Assembly (NCBI GenBank): GCA_963680875.1
Contig: OY804585.1
Span: 26,678,186 to 26,742,185, forward strand
DNA: 64,000 nt
Source: Bathymodiolus brooksi
Taxonomy: Eukaryota > Mollusca > Bivalvia > Mytilida > Modiolidae
Direction of reading: 5' to 3'
Under the pieces are notes generated by a model. The model had not been told where the DNA came from and did no database searches. It saw only the letters and a program-made list of their open reading frames with translations. How positions within the stretch are numbered: position 1 is the stretch's first letter; each line of letters starts with the position of its first letter. Position numbers and translations under genes: made by a program. Positions 31,563 to 47,030 of this stretch are shown here, in pieces.

Positions 31563-34044
31563 TTGGGCAAATAAAACTGATCTATCGCCGCCACTTGTTA
31601 TTAAAGTGCCACTACCAAGCCAGGAAAGTGATTGTTTTGTATTTGTGTGTTAGATGTGTCCATTTGCCTCGTTGTACGATTTTTCTATTGTATTATGTAA
31701 CTGTTCTGACATTGTGGTATTTGTTATTGTATTATGTATCTGTTCTCTGACATTGTGGTATTTGTTATTGTATTATGTAACTGTTCTGACATTGTGGTAT
31801 TTGTTATTGTATTATGTAACTGTTCTGACATTGTGGTATTTGTTATTGTATTATGTAACTGTTCTGACATTGTGGTATTTGTTATTGTATTATGTAACTG
31901 TTCTGACATTGTGGTATTTGTTATTGTATTATGTAACTGTTCTGACATTGTGGTATTTGTTATTGTATTATGTAACTGTTCTCTGACATTGTGGTATTTG
32001 TTATTGTATTATGTAACTGTTCTGACAGTGTGGTATTTGTTATTAGATTATGTAACTGTTCTGACATTGTGGTATTTGTTATTGTATTATGTAACTGTTC
32101 TGACATTGTGGTATTTGTTATTGTATTATGTAACTGTTCTGACATTGTGGTATTTGTTATTGTATTATGTAACTGTTCTGACAGTGTGGTATTTGTTATT
32201 AGATTATGTAACTGTTCTGACATTGTGGTATTTGTTATTGTATTTTGTAACTGTTCTGACATTGTGGTATTTGTTATTGTATGATGTAACTGTTCTGACA
32301 TTGTGGTATTTGTTATTGTATTATGTAACTGTTCTGACATTGTGGTATTTGTTATTGTATTATGTAACTGTTCTCTGACAGTGTGGTATTTGTTATTGTG
32401 CTATGTAACTGTTCTCTGACATTGTGGTATTTGTTATTAGATTATGTAACTGTTCTGACATTGTGGTATTTGTTATTGTATTATGTAACTGTTCTGACAT
32501 TGTGGTATTTGTTATTGTATTATGTAACTGTTCTGACAGTGTGGTATTTGTTATTGTATTATGTAACTGTTCTGACATTGTGGTATTTGTTATTGTATTA
32601 TGTAACTGTTCTGACATTGTGGTATTTGTTATTGTATGATGTAACTGTTCTGACATTGTGGTATTTGTTATTGTATTATGTAACTGTTCTGACATTGTGG
32701 TATTTGTTATTGTATTATGTAACTGTTCTCTGACAGTGTGGTATTTGTTATTGTGCTATGTAACTGTTCTCTGACATTGTGGTATTTGTTATTAGATTAT
32801 GTAACTGTTCTGACATTGTGGTATTTGTTATTGTATTATGTAACTGTTCTGACATTGTGGTATTTGTTATTGTATGATGTAACTGTTCTGACATTGTGGT
32901 ATTTGTTATTGTATTATGTAACTGTTCTGACATTGTGGTATTTGTTATTGTATTATGTAACTGTTCTCTGACAGTGTGGTATTTGTTATTGTATTATGTA
33001 ACTGTTCTCTAACAGTGTGGTATTTGTTATTGTATTATGTAACTGTTCTGACATTGTGGTATTTGTTGTTGTATTATGTAACTGTTCTGACATTGTGGTA
33101 TTTGTTATTGTATGATGTAACTGTTCTGACATTGTGGTATTTGTTATTGTATTATGTAACTGTTCTGACATTGTGGTATTTGTTATTGTATTATGTAACT
33201 GTTCTCTGACAGTGTGGTATTTGTTATTGTATTATGTAACTGTTCTGACATTGTGGTATTTGTTATTGTATTATGTAACTGTTCTGACATTGTGGTATTT
33301 GTTATTGTATTATGTAACTGTTCTCTGACATTGTGGTATTTGTTATTGTATTATGTAACTGTTCTGACATTGTGGTATTTGTTATTGTATTATGTAACTG
33401 TTCTGACATTGTGGTATTTGTTATTGTATTATGTAACTGTTCTCTGACATTGTGGTATTTGTTATTGTATTATGTAACTGTTCTGACATTGTGGTATTTG
33501 TTATTGTATTATGTAACTGTTCTGACATTGTGGTATTTGTTATTGTATTATGTAACTGTTCTGACATTGTGGTATTTGTTATTGTATTATGTAACTGTTC
33601 TGACATTGTGGTATTTGTTATTGTATTATGTAACTGTTCTCTGACATTGTGGTATTTGTTATTGTATTATGTAACTGTTCTGACATTGTGGTATTTGTTA
33701 TTGTATTATGTAACTGTTCTGACATTGTGGTATTTGTTATTGTATTATGTAACTGTTCTGACATTGTGGTATTTGTTATTGTATTATGTAACTGTTCTCT
33801 GACATTGTGGTATTTGTTATTGTATTATGTAACTGTTCTGACATTGTGGTATTTGTTATTGTATTATGTAACTGTTCTGACATTGTGGTATTTGTTATTG
33901 TATTATGTAACTGTTCTCTGACATTGTGGTATTTGTTATTGTATTATGTAACTGTTCTGACATTGTGGTATTTGTTATTGTATTATGTAACTGTTCTGAC
34001 ATTGTGGTATTTGTTATTGTATTATGTAACTGTTCTCTGACATT

Positions 34045-35066
34045 GTGGTATTTGTTATTGTATTATGTAACTGTTCTCTGACATTGTGGTATTTGTTATT
34101 GTATCATGTAACTGTTCTGACATTGTGGTATTTGTTATTGTATTATGTAACTGTTCTGACATTGTGGTATTTGTTATTGTATTATGTAACTGTTCTGACA
34201 TTGTGGTATTTGTTATTGTATTATGTAACTGTTCTGACATTGTGGTATTTGTTATTAGATTATGTAACTGTTCTGACATTGTGGTATTTGTTATTGTATT
34301 ATGTAACTGTTCTGACAGTGTGGTATTTGTTATTGTATTATGTAACTGTTCTGACATTGTGGTATTTGTTATTAGATTATGTAACTGTTCTGACATTGTG
34401 GTATTTGTTATTGTATTATGTAACTGTTCTCTGACATTGTGGTATTTGTTATTAGATTATGTAACTGTTCTGACATTGTGGTATTTGTTATTGTATTATG
34501 TAACTGTTCTGATATTGTGGTATTTGTTATTGTATTATGTAACTGTTCTCTGACATTGTGGTATTTGTTATTGTATTATGTAACTGTTCTCTGACATTGT
34601 GGTATTTGTTATTGTATCATGTAACTGTTCTGACATTGTGGTATTTGTTATTGTATTATGTAACTGTTCTGACATTGTGGTATTTGTTATTGTATTATGT
34701 AACTGTTCTGACATTGTGGTATTTGTTATTGTATTATGTAACTGTTCTGACATTGTGGTATTTGTTATTAGATTATGTAACTGTTCTGACATTGTGGTAT
34801 TTGTTATTGTATTATGTAACTGTTCTGACAGTGTGGTATTTGTTATTGTATTATGTAACTGTTCTGACATTGTGGTATTTGTTATTAGATTATGTAACTG
34901 TTCTGACATTGTGGTATTTGTTATTGTATTATGTAACTGTTCTCTGACATTGTGGTATTTGTTATTAGATTATGTAACTGTTCTGACATTGTGGTATTTG
35001 TTATTGTATTATGTAACTGTTCTGACATTGTGGTATTTGTTATTGTATTATGTAACTGTTCTCTGA
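34045..35066. repeat. 513-bp higher-order duplication inside the satellite
   Basis: The pattern of variants from 34,045 repeats from 34,558 (offset 513 bp = ten 39-bp plus three 41-bp units), including the rare GTATCATG monomer at 34,101 and 34,614. The two copies read identically over about 13 monomers apart from a GATATTG variant at 34,510. Confidence 0.85.
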
Positions 35067-36059
35067 CATTGTGGTATTTGTTATTGTATTATGTAACTGT
35101 TCTGACATTGTGGTATTTGTTATTGTATTATGTAACTGTTCTGACATTGTGGTATTTGTTATTGTATTATGTAACTGTTCTGACATTGTGGTATTTGTTA
35201 TTGTATTATGTAACTGTTCTGACATTGTGGTATTTGTTATTGTATTATGTAACTGTTCTGACAGTGTGGTATTTGTTATTGTATTATGTAACTGTTCTGA
35301 CATTGTGGTATTTGTTATTGTATTATGTAACTGTTCTCTGACATTGTGGTATTTGTTATTGTATTATGTAACTGTTCTGACATTGTGGTATTTGTTATTG
35401 TATTATGTAACTGTTCTGACAGTGTGGTATTTGTTATTGTATTATGTAACTGTTCTGACATTGTGGTATTTGTTATTGTATTATGTAACTGTTCTGACAT
35501 TGTGGTATTTGTTATTAGATTATGTAACTGTTCTGACATTGTGGTATTTGTTATTAGATTATGTAACTGTTCTGACATTGTGGTATTTGTTATTGTATTA
35601 TGTAACTGTTCTGACATTGTAGTATTTGTTATTGTATTATGTAACTGTTCTGACATTGTGGTATTTGTTATTGTATTATGTAACTGTTCTGACATTGTGG
35701 TATTTGTTATTGTATTATGTAACTGTTCTCTGACATTGTGGTATTTGTTATTGTATTATGTAACTGTTCTGACATTGTGTTATTTGTTATTGTATTATGT
35801 AACTGTTCTGACATTGTGGTATTTGTTATTGTATTATGTAACTGTTCTGACATTGTGGTATTTGTTATTGTATTATGTAACTGTTCTGACATTGTGGTAT
35901 TTGTTATTGTATTATGTAACTGTTCTGACATTGTGGTATTTGTTATTAGATTATGTAACTGTTCTCTGACATTGTGGTATTTGTTATTGTATTATGTAAC
36001 TGTTCTGACATTGTGGTATTTGTTATTGTATTATGTAACTGTTCTGACATTGTGGTATT

Positions 36060-39000
36060 TGTTATTGTATTATGTAACTGTTCTCTGACATTGTGGTATT
36101 TGTTATTGTATTATGTAACTGTTCTGACATTGTGGTATTTGTTATTGTATTATGTAACTGTTCTGACATTGTGGTATTTGTTATTGTATTATGTAACTGT
36201 TCTGACATTGTGGTATTTGTTATTAGATTATGTAACTGTTCTGACATTGTGGTATTTGTTATTAGATTATGTAACTGTTCTGACATTGTGGTATTTGTTA
36301 TTGTATTATGTAACTGTTCTGACATTGTAGTATTTGTTATTGTATTATGTAACTGTTCTGACATTGTGGTATTTGTTATTGTATTATGTAACTGTTCTGA
36401 CATTGTGGTATTTGTTATTAGATTATGTAACTGTTCTGACATTGTGGTATTTATTATTAGATTATGTAACTTTTCTGACATTGTGGTATTTATTGTTAGA
36501 TTATGTAACTGTTCTGACATTGTGGTATTTATTGTTAGATTATGTAACTGTTCTGACATTGTGGTATTTATTGTTAGATTATGTAACTGTTCTGACATTG
36601 TGGTATTTATTGTTAGATTATGTAACTGTTCTGACATTGTGGTATTTGTTATTAGATTATGTAACTGTTCTGACATTGTGGTATTTGTTATTGTATTATG
36701 TAACTGTTCTGACATTGTGGTATTTGTTATTAGATTATGTAACTGTTCTGACATTGTGGTATTTGTTATTAGATTATGTAACTGTTCTGACAGTGTGGTA
36801 TTTGTTATTAGATTATGTAACTGTTCTGACATTGTGGTATTTGTTATTAGATTATGTAACTGTTCTGACAGTGTGGTATTTGTTATTAGATTATGTAACT
36901 GTTCTGACAGTGCGGTATTTGTTATTAGATTATGTAACTGTTCTGACAGTGTGGTATTTGTTATTAGATTATGTAACTGTTCTGACATTGTGGTATTTGT
37001 TATTAGATTATGTAACTGTTCTGACATTGTGGTATTTGTTATTAGATTATGTAACTGTTCTGACAGTGTGGTATTTGTTATTAGATTATGTAACTGTTCT
37101 GACAGTGTGGTATTTGTTATTAGATTATGTAACTGTTCTGACATTGTGGTATTTGTTATTAGATTATGTAACTGTTCTGACATTGTGGTATTTGTTATTA
37201 GATTATGTAACTGTTCTGACATTGTGGTATTTGTTATTAGATTATGTAACTGTTCTGACATTGTGGTATTTGTTATTGTATTATGTAACTGTTCTGACAT
37301 TGTGGTATTTATTGTTAGATTATGTAACTGTTCTGACATTGTGGTATTTGTTATTAGATTATGTAACTGTTCTGACATTGTGGTATTTGTTATTGTATTA
37401 TGTAACTGTTCTGACATTGTGGTATTTGTTATTAGATTATGTAACTGTTCTGACATTGTGGTATTTGTTATTGTATTATGTAACTGTTCTGACATTGTGG
37501 TATTTATTGTTAGATTATGTAACTGTTCTGACATTGTGGTATTTGTTATTGTATTATGTAACTGTTCTGACATTGTGGTATTTGTTATTAGATTATGTAA
37601 CTGTTCTGACATTGTGGTATTTGTTATTGTATTATGTAACTGTTCTGACATTGTGGTATTTATTGTTAGATTATGTAACTGTTCTGACATTGTGGTATTT
37701 GTTATTGTATTATGTAACTGTTCTGACATTGTGGTATTTGTTATTAGATTATGTAACTGTTCTGACATTGTGGTATTTGTTATTGTATTATGTAACTGTT
37801 CTGACATTGTGGTATTTGTTATTGTATTATGTAACTGTCCTGACAGTGTGGTATTTGTTATTGTATTATGTAACTGTTCTGACAGTGTGGTATTTGTTAT
37901 TGTATTATGTAACTGTTCTGACATTGTGGTATTTGTTATTGTATTATGTAACTGTTCTGACATTGTGGTATTTGTTATTGTATTATGTAACTGTTCTGAC
38001 AGTGTGGTATTTGTTATTGTATTATGTAACTGTTCTGACATTGTGATATTTGTTATTAGATTATGTAACTGTTCTGACATTGTGGTATTTGTTATTGTAT
38101 TATGTAACTGTTCTGACATTGTGGTATTTGTTATTGTATTATGTAACTGTTCTGACATTGTGGTATTTGTTATTGTATTATGTAACTGTTCTGACATTGT
38201 GGTATTTGTTATTGTATTATGTAACTGTTCTGACATTGTTGTATTTGTTATTGTATTATGTAACTGTTCTGACATTGTGGTATTTGTTATTGTATTATAT
38301 AACTGTTCTGACATTGTGGTATTTGTTATTGTATTATGTAACTGTTCTGACATTTAGGTATTTGTTATTGTATTATGTAACTGTTCTGACATTGTGGTAT
38401 TTGTTATTGTATTATGTAACTGTTCTGACATTGTGGTATTTGTTATTGTATTATGTAACTGTTCTGACATTGTGGTATTTGTTATTGTATTATGTAACTG
38501 TTCTGACATTGTGGTATTTGTTATTGTATTATGTAACTGTTCTGACATTGTTGTATTTGTTATTGTATTATGTAACTGTTCTGACATTGTGGTATTTGTT
38601 ATTGTATTATGTAACTGTTCTGACATTGTGGTATTTGTTATTAGATTATGTAACTGTTCTGACATTGTTTTATTTGTTATTGTATTATGTAACTGTTCTG
38701 ACATTGTGGTATTTGCTTTGTATTATGTAACTGTTCTGACATTGTGGTATTTGTTATTGTATTATGTAACTGTTCTGACATTGTTGTATTTGTTATTGTA
38801 TTATGTAACTGTTCTGACATTGTGGTATTTGTTATTGTATTATGTAACTGTTCTGACATTGTGGTATTTGTTATTGTATTATGTAACTGTTCTGACATTG
38901 TGGTATTTGTTATTGTATTATGTAACTGTTCTGACATTGTTGTATTTGTTATTAGATTATGTAACTGTTCTGACATTGTGGTATTTGTTATTGTATTATG

Positions 39001-42000
39001 TAACTGTTCTGACATTGTGGTATTTGTTATTGTATTATGTAACTGTTCTGACATTGTGGTATTTGTTATTGTATTATGTAACTGTTCTGACATTGTTGTA
39101 TTTGTTATTGTATTATGTAACTGTTCTGACATTGTGGTATTTGTTATTGTATTATGTAACTGTTCTGACATTGTGGTATTTGTTATTAGATTATGTAACT
39201 GTTCTGACATTGTTGTATTTGTTATTGTATTATGTAACTGTTCTGACATTGTGGTATTTGTTATTGTATTATGTAACTGTTCTGACATTGTGGTATTTGT
39301 TATTGTATTATGTAACTGTTCTGACATTGTTGTATTTGTTATTGTATTATGTAACTGTTCTGACATTGTGGTATTTGTTATTGTATTATGTAACTGTTCT
39401 GACATTGTGGTATTTGTTATTGTATTATGTAACTGTTCTGACATTGTGGTATTTGTTATTGTATTATGTAACTGTTCTGACATTGTTGTATTTGTTATTG
39501 TATTATGTAACTGTTCTGACATTGTTGTATTTGTTATTGTATTATGTAACTGTTCTGACATTGTGGTATTTGTTATTGCATTATGTAACTGTTCTGACAG
39601 TGTGGTATTTGTTATTGTATTATGTAACTGTTCTGACATTGTGGTATTTGTTATTGTATTATGTAACTGTTCTGACATTGTGGTATTTGTTATTGTATTA
39701 TGTAACTGTTCTGACATTGTGGTATTTGTTATTGTATTATGTAACTGTTCTGACATTGTTGTATTTGTTATTGTATTATGTAACTGTTCTGACATTGTGG
39801 TGTTTGTTATTGTATTATGTAACTGTTCTGACATTGTGGTATTTGTTATTGTATTATGTAACTGTTCTGACATTGTGGTATTTGTTATTGTATTATGTAG
39901 CTGTTCTGACATTGTTGTATTTGTTATTGTATTATGTAACTGTTCTGACATTGTGGTATTTGTTATTGTATTATGTAGCTGTTCTGACATTGTGGTATTT
40001 GTTATTGTATTATGTAACTGTTCTGACATTGTGGTATTTGTTATTGTATTATGTAACTGTTCTGACATTGTTGTATTTGTTATTGTATTATGTAACTGTT
40101 CTGACATTGTTGTATTTGTTATTGTATTATGTAACTGTTCTGACATTGTGGTATTTGTTATTGTATTATGTAACTGTTCTGACATTGTGGTATTTGTTAT
40201 TGTATTATGTAACTGTTCTGACATTGTGGTATTTGTTATTGTATTATGTAACTGTTCTGACATTGTGGTATTTGTTATTGTATTATGTAACTGTTCTGAC
40301 ATTGTGGTATTTCTTATTGTATTATGTAACTGTTCTGACATTGTTGTATTTGTTATTGTATTATGTAACTGTTCTGACATTGTGGTATTTGTTATTGTAT
40401 TATGTAACTGTTCTGACATTGTGGTATTTGTTATTGTATTATGTAACTGTTCTGACATTGTGGTATTTGTTATTGTATTATGTAACTGTTCTGACATTGT
40501 GCTATTTGTTATTGTATTATGTAACTGTTCTGACATTGTGGTATTTGTTATTGTATTATGTAACTGTTCTGACATTGTGGTATTTGTTATTGTATTATGT
40601 AACTGTTCTGACATTGTGGTATTTGTTATTGTATTATGTAACTGTTCTGACATTGTGGTATTTGTTATTGTATTATGTAACTGTTCTGACATTGTGGTAT
40701 TTGTTATTGTATTATGTAACTGTTCTGACAGTGTGGTATTTGTTATTGTATTATGTAACTGTTCTGACAGTGTGGTATTTGTTATTGTATTATGTAACTG
40801 TTCTGACATTGTGGTATTTGTTATTGTATTATGTAACTGTTCTCTGACATTGTGGTATTTGTTATTGTATTATGTAACTGTTCTGACATTGTGGTATTTG
40901 TTATTGTATTATGTAACTGTTCTGACATTGTGGTATTTGTTATTGTATTATGTAACTGTTCTGACATTGTGGTATTTGTTATTAGATTATGTAACTGTTC
41001 TGACATTGTGGTATTTGTTATTAGATTATGTAACTGTTCTGACATTGTGGTATTTGTTATTGTATTATGTAACTGTTCTGACATTGTAGTATTTGTTATT
41101 GTATTATGTAACTGTTCTGACATTGTGGTATTTGTTATTGTATTATGTAACTGTTCTGACATTGTGGTATTTGTTATTAGATTATGTAACTGTTCTGACA
41201 TTGTGGTATTTATTATTAGATTATGTAACTTTTCTGACATTGTGGTATTTATTGTTAGATTATGTAACTGTTCTGACATTGTGGTATTTATTGTTAGATT
41301 ATGTAACTGTTCTGACATTGTGGTATTTATTGTTAGATTATGTAACTGTTCTGACATTGTGGTATTTATTGTTAGATTATGTAACTGTTCTGACATTGTG
41401 GTATTTGTTATTAGATTATGTAACTGTTCTGACATTGTGGTATTTGTTATTGTATTATGTAACTGTTCTGACATTGTGGTATTTGTTATTAGATTATGTA
41501 ACTGTTCTGACATTGTGGTATTTGTTATTAGATTATGTAACTGTTCTGACAGTGTGGTATTTGTTATTAGATTATGTAACTGTTCTGACATTGTGGTATT
41601 TGTTATTAGATTATGTAACTGTTCTGACAGTGTGGTATTTGTTATTAGATTATGTAACTGTTCTGACAGTGTGGTATTTGTTATTAGATTATGTAACTGT
41701 TCTGACAGTGTGGTATTTGTTATTAGATTATGTAACTGTTCTGACATTGTGGTATTTGTTATTAGATTATGTAACTGTTCTGACATTGTGGTATTTGTTA
41801 TTAGATTATGTAACTGTTCTGACAGTGTGGTATTTGTTATTAGATTATGTAACTGTTCTGACAGTGTGGTATTTGTTATTAGATTATGTAACTGTTCTGA
41901 CATTGTGGTATTTGTTATTAGATTATGTAACTGTTCTGACATTGTGGTATTTGTTATTAGATTATGTAACTGTTCTGACATTGTGGTATTTGTTATTAGA

Positions 42001-45000
42001 TTATGTAACTGTTCTGACATTGTGGTATTTGTTATTGTATTATGTAACTGTTCTGACATTGTGGTATTTATTGTTAGATTATGTAACTGTTCTGACATTG
42101 TGGTATTTGTTATTAGATTATGTAACTGTTCTGACATTGTGGTATTTGTTATTGTATTATGTAACTGTTCTGACATTGTGGTATTTGTTATTAGATTATG
42201 TAACTGTTCTGACATTGTGGTATTTGTTATTGTATTATGTAACTGTTCTGACATTGTGGTATTTATTGTTAGATTATGTAACTGTTCTGACATTGTGGTA
42301 TTTGTTATTGTATTATGTAACTGTTCTGACATTGTGGTATTTGTTATTAGATTATGTAACTGTTCTGACATTGTGGTATTTGTTATTGTATTATGTAACT
42401 GTTCTGACATTGTGGTATTTATTGTTAGATTATGTAACTGTTCTGACATTGTGGTATTTGTTATTGTATTATGTAACTGTTCTGACATTGTGGTATTTGT
42501 TATTAGATTATGTAACTGTTCTGACATTGTGGTATTTGTTATTGTATTATGTAACTGTTCTGACATTGTGGTATTTGTTATTGTATTATGTAACTGTCCT
42601 GACAGTGTGGTATTTGTTATTGTATTATGTAACTGTTCTGACAGTGTGGTATTTGTTATTGTATTATGTAACTGTTCTGACATTGTGGTATTTGTTATTG
42701 TATTATGTAACTGTTCTGACATTGTGGTATTTGTTATTGTATTATGTAACTGTTCTGACAGTGTGGTATTTGTTATTGTATTATGTAACTGTTCTGACAT
42801 TGTGGTATTTGTTATTAGATTATGTAACTGTTCTGACATTGTGGTATTTGTTATTGTATTATGTAACTGTTCTGACATTGTGGTATTTGTTATTGTATTA
42901 TGTAACTGTTCTGACATTGTGGTATTTGTTATTGTATTATGTAACTGTTCTGACATTGTGGTATTTGTTATTGTATTATGTAACTGTTCTGACATTGTTG
43001 TATTTGTTATTGTATTATGTAACTGTTCTGACATTGTGGTATTTGTTATTGTATTATATAACTGTTCTGACATTGTGGTATTTGTTATTGTATTATGTAA
43101 CTGTTCTGACATTTAGGTATTTGTTATTGTATTATGTAACTGTTCTGACATTGTGGTATTTGTTATTGTATTATGTAACTGTTCTGACATTGTGGTATTT
43201 GTTATTGTATTATGTAACTGTTCTGACATTGTGGTATTTGTTATTGTATTATGTAACTGTTCTGACATTGTGGTATTTGTTATTGTATTATGTAACTGTT
43301 CTGACATTGTTGTATTTGTTATTGTATTATGTAACTGTTCTGACATTGTGGTATTTGTTATTGTATTATGTAACTGTTCTGACATTGTGGTATTTGTTAT
43401 TAGATTATGTAACTGTTCTGACATTGTTTTATTTGTTATTGTATTATGTAACTGTTCTGACATTGTGGTATTTGCTTTGTATTATGTAACTGTTCTGACA
43501 TTGTGGTATTTGTTATTGTATTATGTAACTGTTCTGACATTGTTGTATTTGTTATTGTATTATGTAACTGTTCTGACATTGTGGTATTTGTTATTGTATT
43601 ATGTAACTGTTCTGACATTGTGGTATTTGTTATTGTATTATGTAACTGTTCTGACATTGTGGTATTTGTTATTGTATTATGTAACTGTTCTGACATTGTT
43701 GTATTTGTTATTAGATTATGTAACTGTTCTGACATTGTGGTATTTGTTATTGTATTATGTAACTGTTCTGACATTGTTGTATTTGTTATTGTATTATGTA
43801 ACTGTTCTGACATTGTGGTATTTGTTATTGTATTATGTAACTGTTCTGACATTGTTGTATTTGTTATTGTATTATGTAACTGTTCTGACATTGTGGTATT
43901 TGTTATTGTATTATGTAACTGTTCTGACATTGTGGTATTTGTTATTAGATTATGTAACTGTTCTGACATTGTTGTATTTGTTATTGTATTATGTAACTGT
44001 TCTGACATTGTGGTATTTGTTATTGTATTATGTAACTGTTCTGACATTGTGGTATTTGTTATTGTATTATGTAACTGTTCTGACATTGTTGTATTTGTTA
44101 TTGTATTATGTAACTGTTCTGACATTGTGGTATTTGTTATTGTATTATGTAACTGTTCTGACATTGTGGTATTTGTTATTGTATTATGTAACTGTTCTGA
44201 CATTGTGGTATTTGTTATTGTATTATGTAACTGTTCTGACATTGTTGTATTTGTAATTGTATTATGTAACTGTTCTGACATTGTTGTATTTGTTATTGTA
44301 TTATGTAACTGTTCTGACATTGTGGTATTTGTTATTGCATTATGTAACTGTTCTGACAGTGTGGTATTTGTTATTGTATTATGTAACTGTTCTGACATTG
44401 TGGTATTTGTTATTGTATTATGTAACTGTTCTGACATTGTGGTATTTGTTATTGTATTATGTAACTGTTCTGACATTGTGGTATTTGTTATTGTATTATG
44501 TAACTGTTCTGACATTGTTGTATTTGTTATTGTATTATGTAACTGTTCTGACATTGTGGTGTTTGTTATTGTATTATGTAACTGTTCTGACATTGTGGTA
44601 TTTGTTATTGTATTATGTAACTGTTCTGACATTGTGGTATTTGTTATTGTATTATGTAACTGTTCTGACATTGTTGTATTTGTTATTGTATTATGTAACT
44701 GTTCTGACATTGTGGTATTTGTTATTGTATTATGTAACTGTTCTGACATTGTGGTATTTGTTATTGTATTATGTAACTGTTCTGACATTGTGGTATTTGT
44801 TATTGTATTATGTAACTTTTCTGACATTGTTGTATTTGTTATTGTATTATGTAACTGTTCTGACATTGTTGTATTTGTTATTGTATTATGTAACTGTTCT
44901 GACATTGTGGTATTTGTTATTGTATTATGTAACTGTTCTGACATTGTGGTATTTGTTATTGTATTATGTAACTGTTCTGACATTGTGGTATTTGTTATTG

Positions 45001-45580
45001 TATTATGTAACTGTTCTGACATTGTGGTATTTGTTATTGTATTATGTAACTGTTCTGACATTGTGGTATTTCTTATTGTATTATGTAACTGTTCTGACAT
45101 TGTTGTATTTGTTATTGTATTATGTAACTGTTCTGACATTGTGGTATTTGTTATTGTATTATGTAACTGTTCTGACATTGTGGTATTTGTTATTGTATTA
45201 TGTAACTGTTCTGACATTGTGGTATTTGTTATTGTATTATGTAACTGTTCTGACATTGTGCTATTTGTTATTGTATTATGTAACTGTTCTGACATTGTGG
45301 TATTTGTTATTGTATTATGTAACTGTTCTGACATTGTGGTATTTGTTATTGTATTATGTAACTGTTCTGACATTGTGGTATTTGTTATTGTATTATGTAA
45401 CTGTTCTGACATTGTGGTATTTGTTATTGTATTATGTAACTGTTCTGACATTGTGGTATTTGTTATTGTATTATGTAACTGTTCTGACAGTGTGGTATTT
45501 GTTATTGTATTATGTAACTGTTCTGACAGTGTGGTATTTGTTATTGTATTATGTAACTGTTCTGACATTGTGGTATTTGT
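36060..45580. repeat. 4,759-bp tandem higher-order duplication of the satellite
   Basis: Copy 1 (about 36,060-40,820) and copy 2 (about 40,820-45,580) have the same order of variant monomers at a constant 4,759-bp offset. Rare markers occur in both: ATTTAGGTATTTG at 38,352/43,111, the 38-bp monomer TTTGCTTTG at 38,711/43,470, and TTTCTTATTG at 40,311/45,070. The offset equals 122 monomers (120 of 39, one of 41, one of 38). I noticed about ten differences, for example GTAGCTG at 39,898 only in copy 1 and AACTTTTC at 44,815 only in copy 2, implying a recent event. Confidence 0.93.
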
Positions 45581-45688
45581 TATTGTATTATGTAACTGTT
45601 CTGACAGTGTGGTATTTGTTATTGTATTATGTAACTGTTCTGACATTGTGGTATTTGTTATTGTATTATGTAACTGTTCTCTGACATT

Positions 45689-47030
45689 GTGGTATTTGTT
45701 ATTGTATTATGTAACTGTTCTGACATTGTGGTATTTGTTATTGTATTATGTAACTGTTCTGACATTGTGGTATTTGTTATTAGATTATGTAACTGTTCTG
45801 ACATTGTGGTATTTGTTATTGTATTATGTAACTGTTCTGACATTGTGGTATTTGTTATTGTATTATGTAACTGTTCTCTGACATTGTGGTATTTGTTATT
45901 GTATTATGTAACTGTTCTCTGACATTGTGGTATTTGTTATTGTATTATGTATCTGTTCTCTGACATTGTGGTATTTGTTATTGTATTATGTAACTGTTCT
46001 GACATTGTGGTATTTGTTATTGTATTATGTAACTGTTCTGACATTGCGGTATTTGTTATTAGGTTATGTAACTGTTCTGACATTGTGGTATTTGTTATTG
46101 TATTATGTAACTGTTCTGACATTGTGGTATTTGTTATTGTATTATGTAACTGTTCTGACATTGTGGTATTTGTTATTGTATTATGTAACTGTTCTGACAT
46201 TGTGGTATTTGTTATTGTATTATGTAACTGTTCTGACAGTGTGGTATTTGTTATTGTATTATGTAACTGTTCTGACAGTGTGGTATTTGTTATTGTATTA
46301 TGTAACTGTTCTGACATTGTGGTATTTGTTATTGTATTATGTAACTGTTCTGACAGTGTGGTATTTGTTATTGTATTATGTAACTGTTCTGACATTGTGG
46401 TATTTGTTATTGTATTATGTAACTGTTCTCTGACATTGTGGTATTTGTTATTGTATTATGTAACTGTTCTGACATTGTGGTATTTGTTATTGTATTATGT
46501 AACTGTTCTGACATTGTGGTATTTGTTATTAGATTATGTAACTGTTCTGACATTGTGGTATTTGTTATTGTATTATGTAACTGTTCTGACATTGTGGTAT
46601 TTGTTATTGTATTATGTAACTGTTCTCTGACATTGTGGTATTTGTTATTGTATTATGTAACTGTTCTCTGACATTGTGGTATTTGTTATTGTATTATGTA
46701 TCTGTTCTCTGACATTGTGGTATTTGTTATTGTATTATGTAACTGTTCTGACATTGTGGTATTTGTTATTGTATTATGTAACTGTTCTGACATTGCGGTA
46801 TTTGTTATTAGGTTATGTAACTGTTCTGACATTGTGGTATTTGTTATTGTATTATGTAACTGTTCTCTGACATTGTGGTATTTGTTATTGTATTATGTAA
46901 CTGTTCTGACATTGTGGTATTTGTTATTGTATTATGTAACTGTTCTGACATTGTGGTATTTGTTATTGTATTATGTAACTGTTCTGACATTGTGGTATTT
47001 GTTATTGTATTATGTAACTGTTCTCTGACA
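45689..47030. repeat. 749-bp higher-order duplication inside the satellite
   Basis: The run from 45,689 recurs from 46,438 (offset 749 bp = fifteen 39-bp plus four 41-bp units), with the rare monomers TATGTATCTG (45,947/46,696), CATTGCGG (46,042/46,791) and TTAGGTTATG (46,059/46,808) shared. A further ATGTATCTG at 47,054 suggests a partial third copy. Confidence 0.85.
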
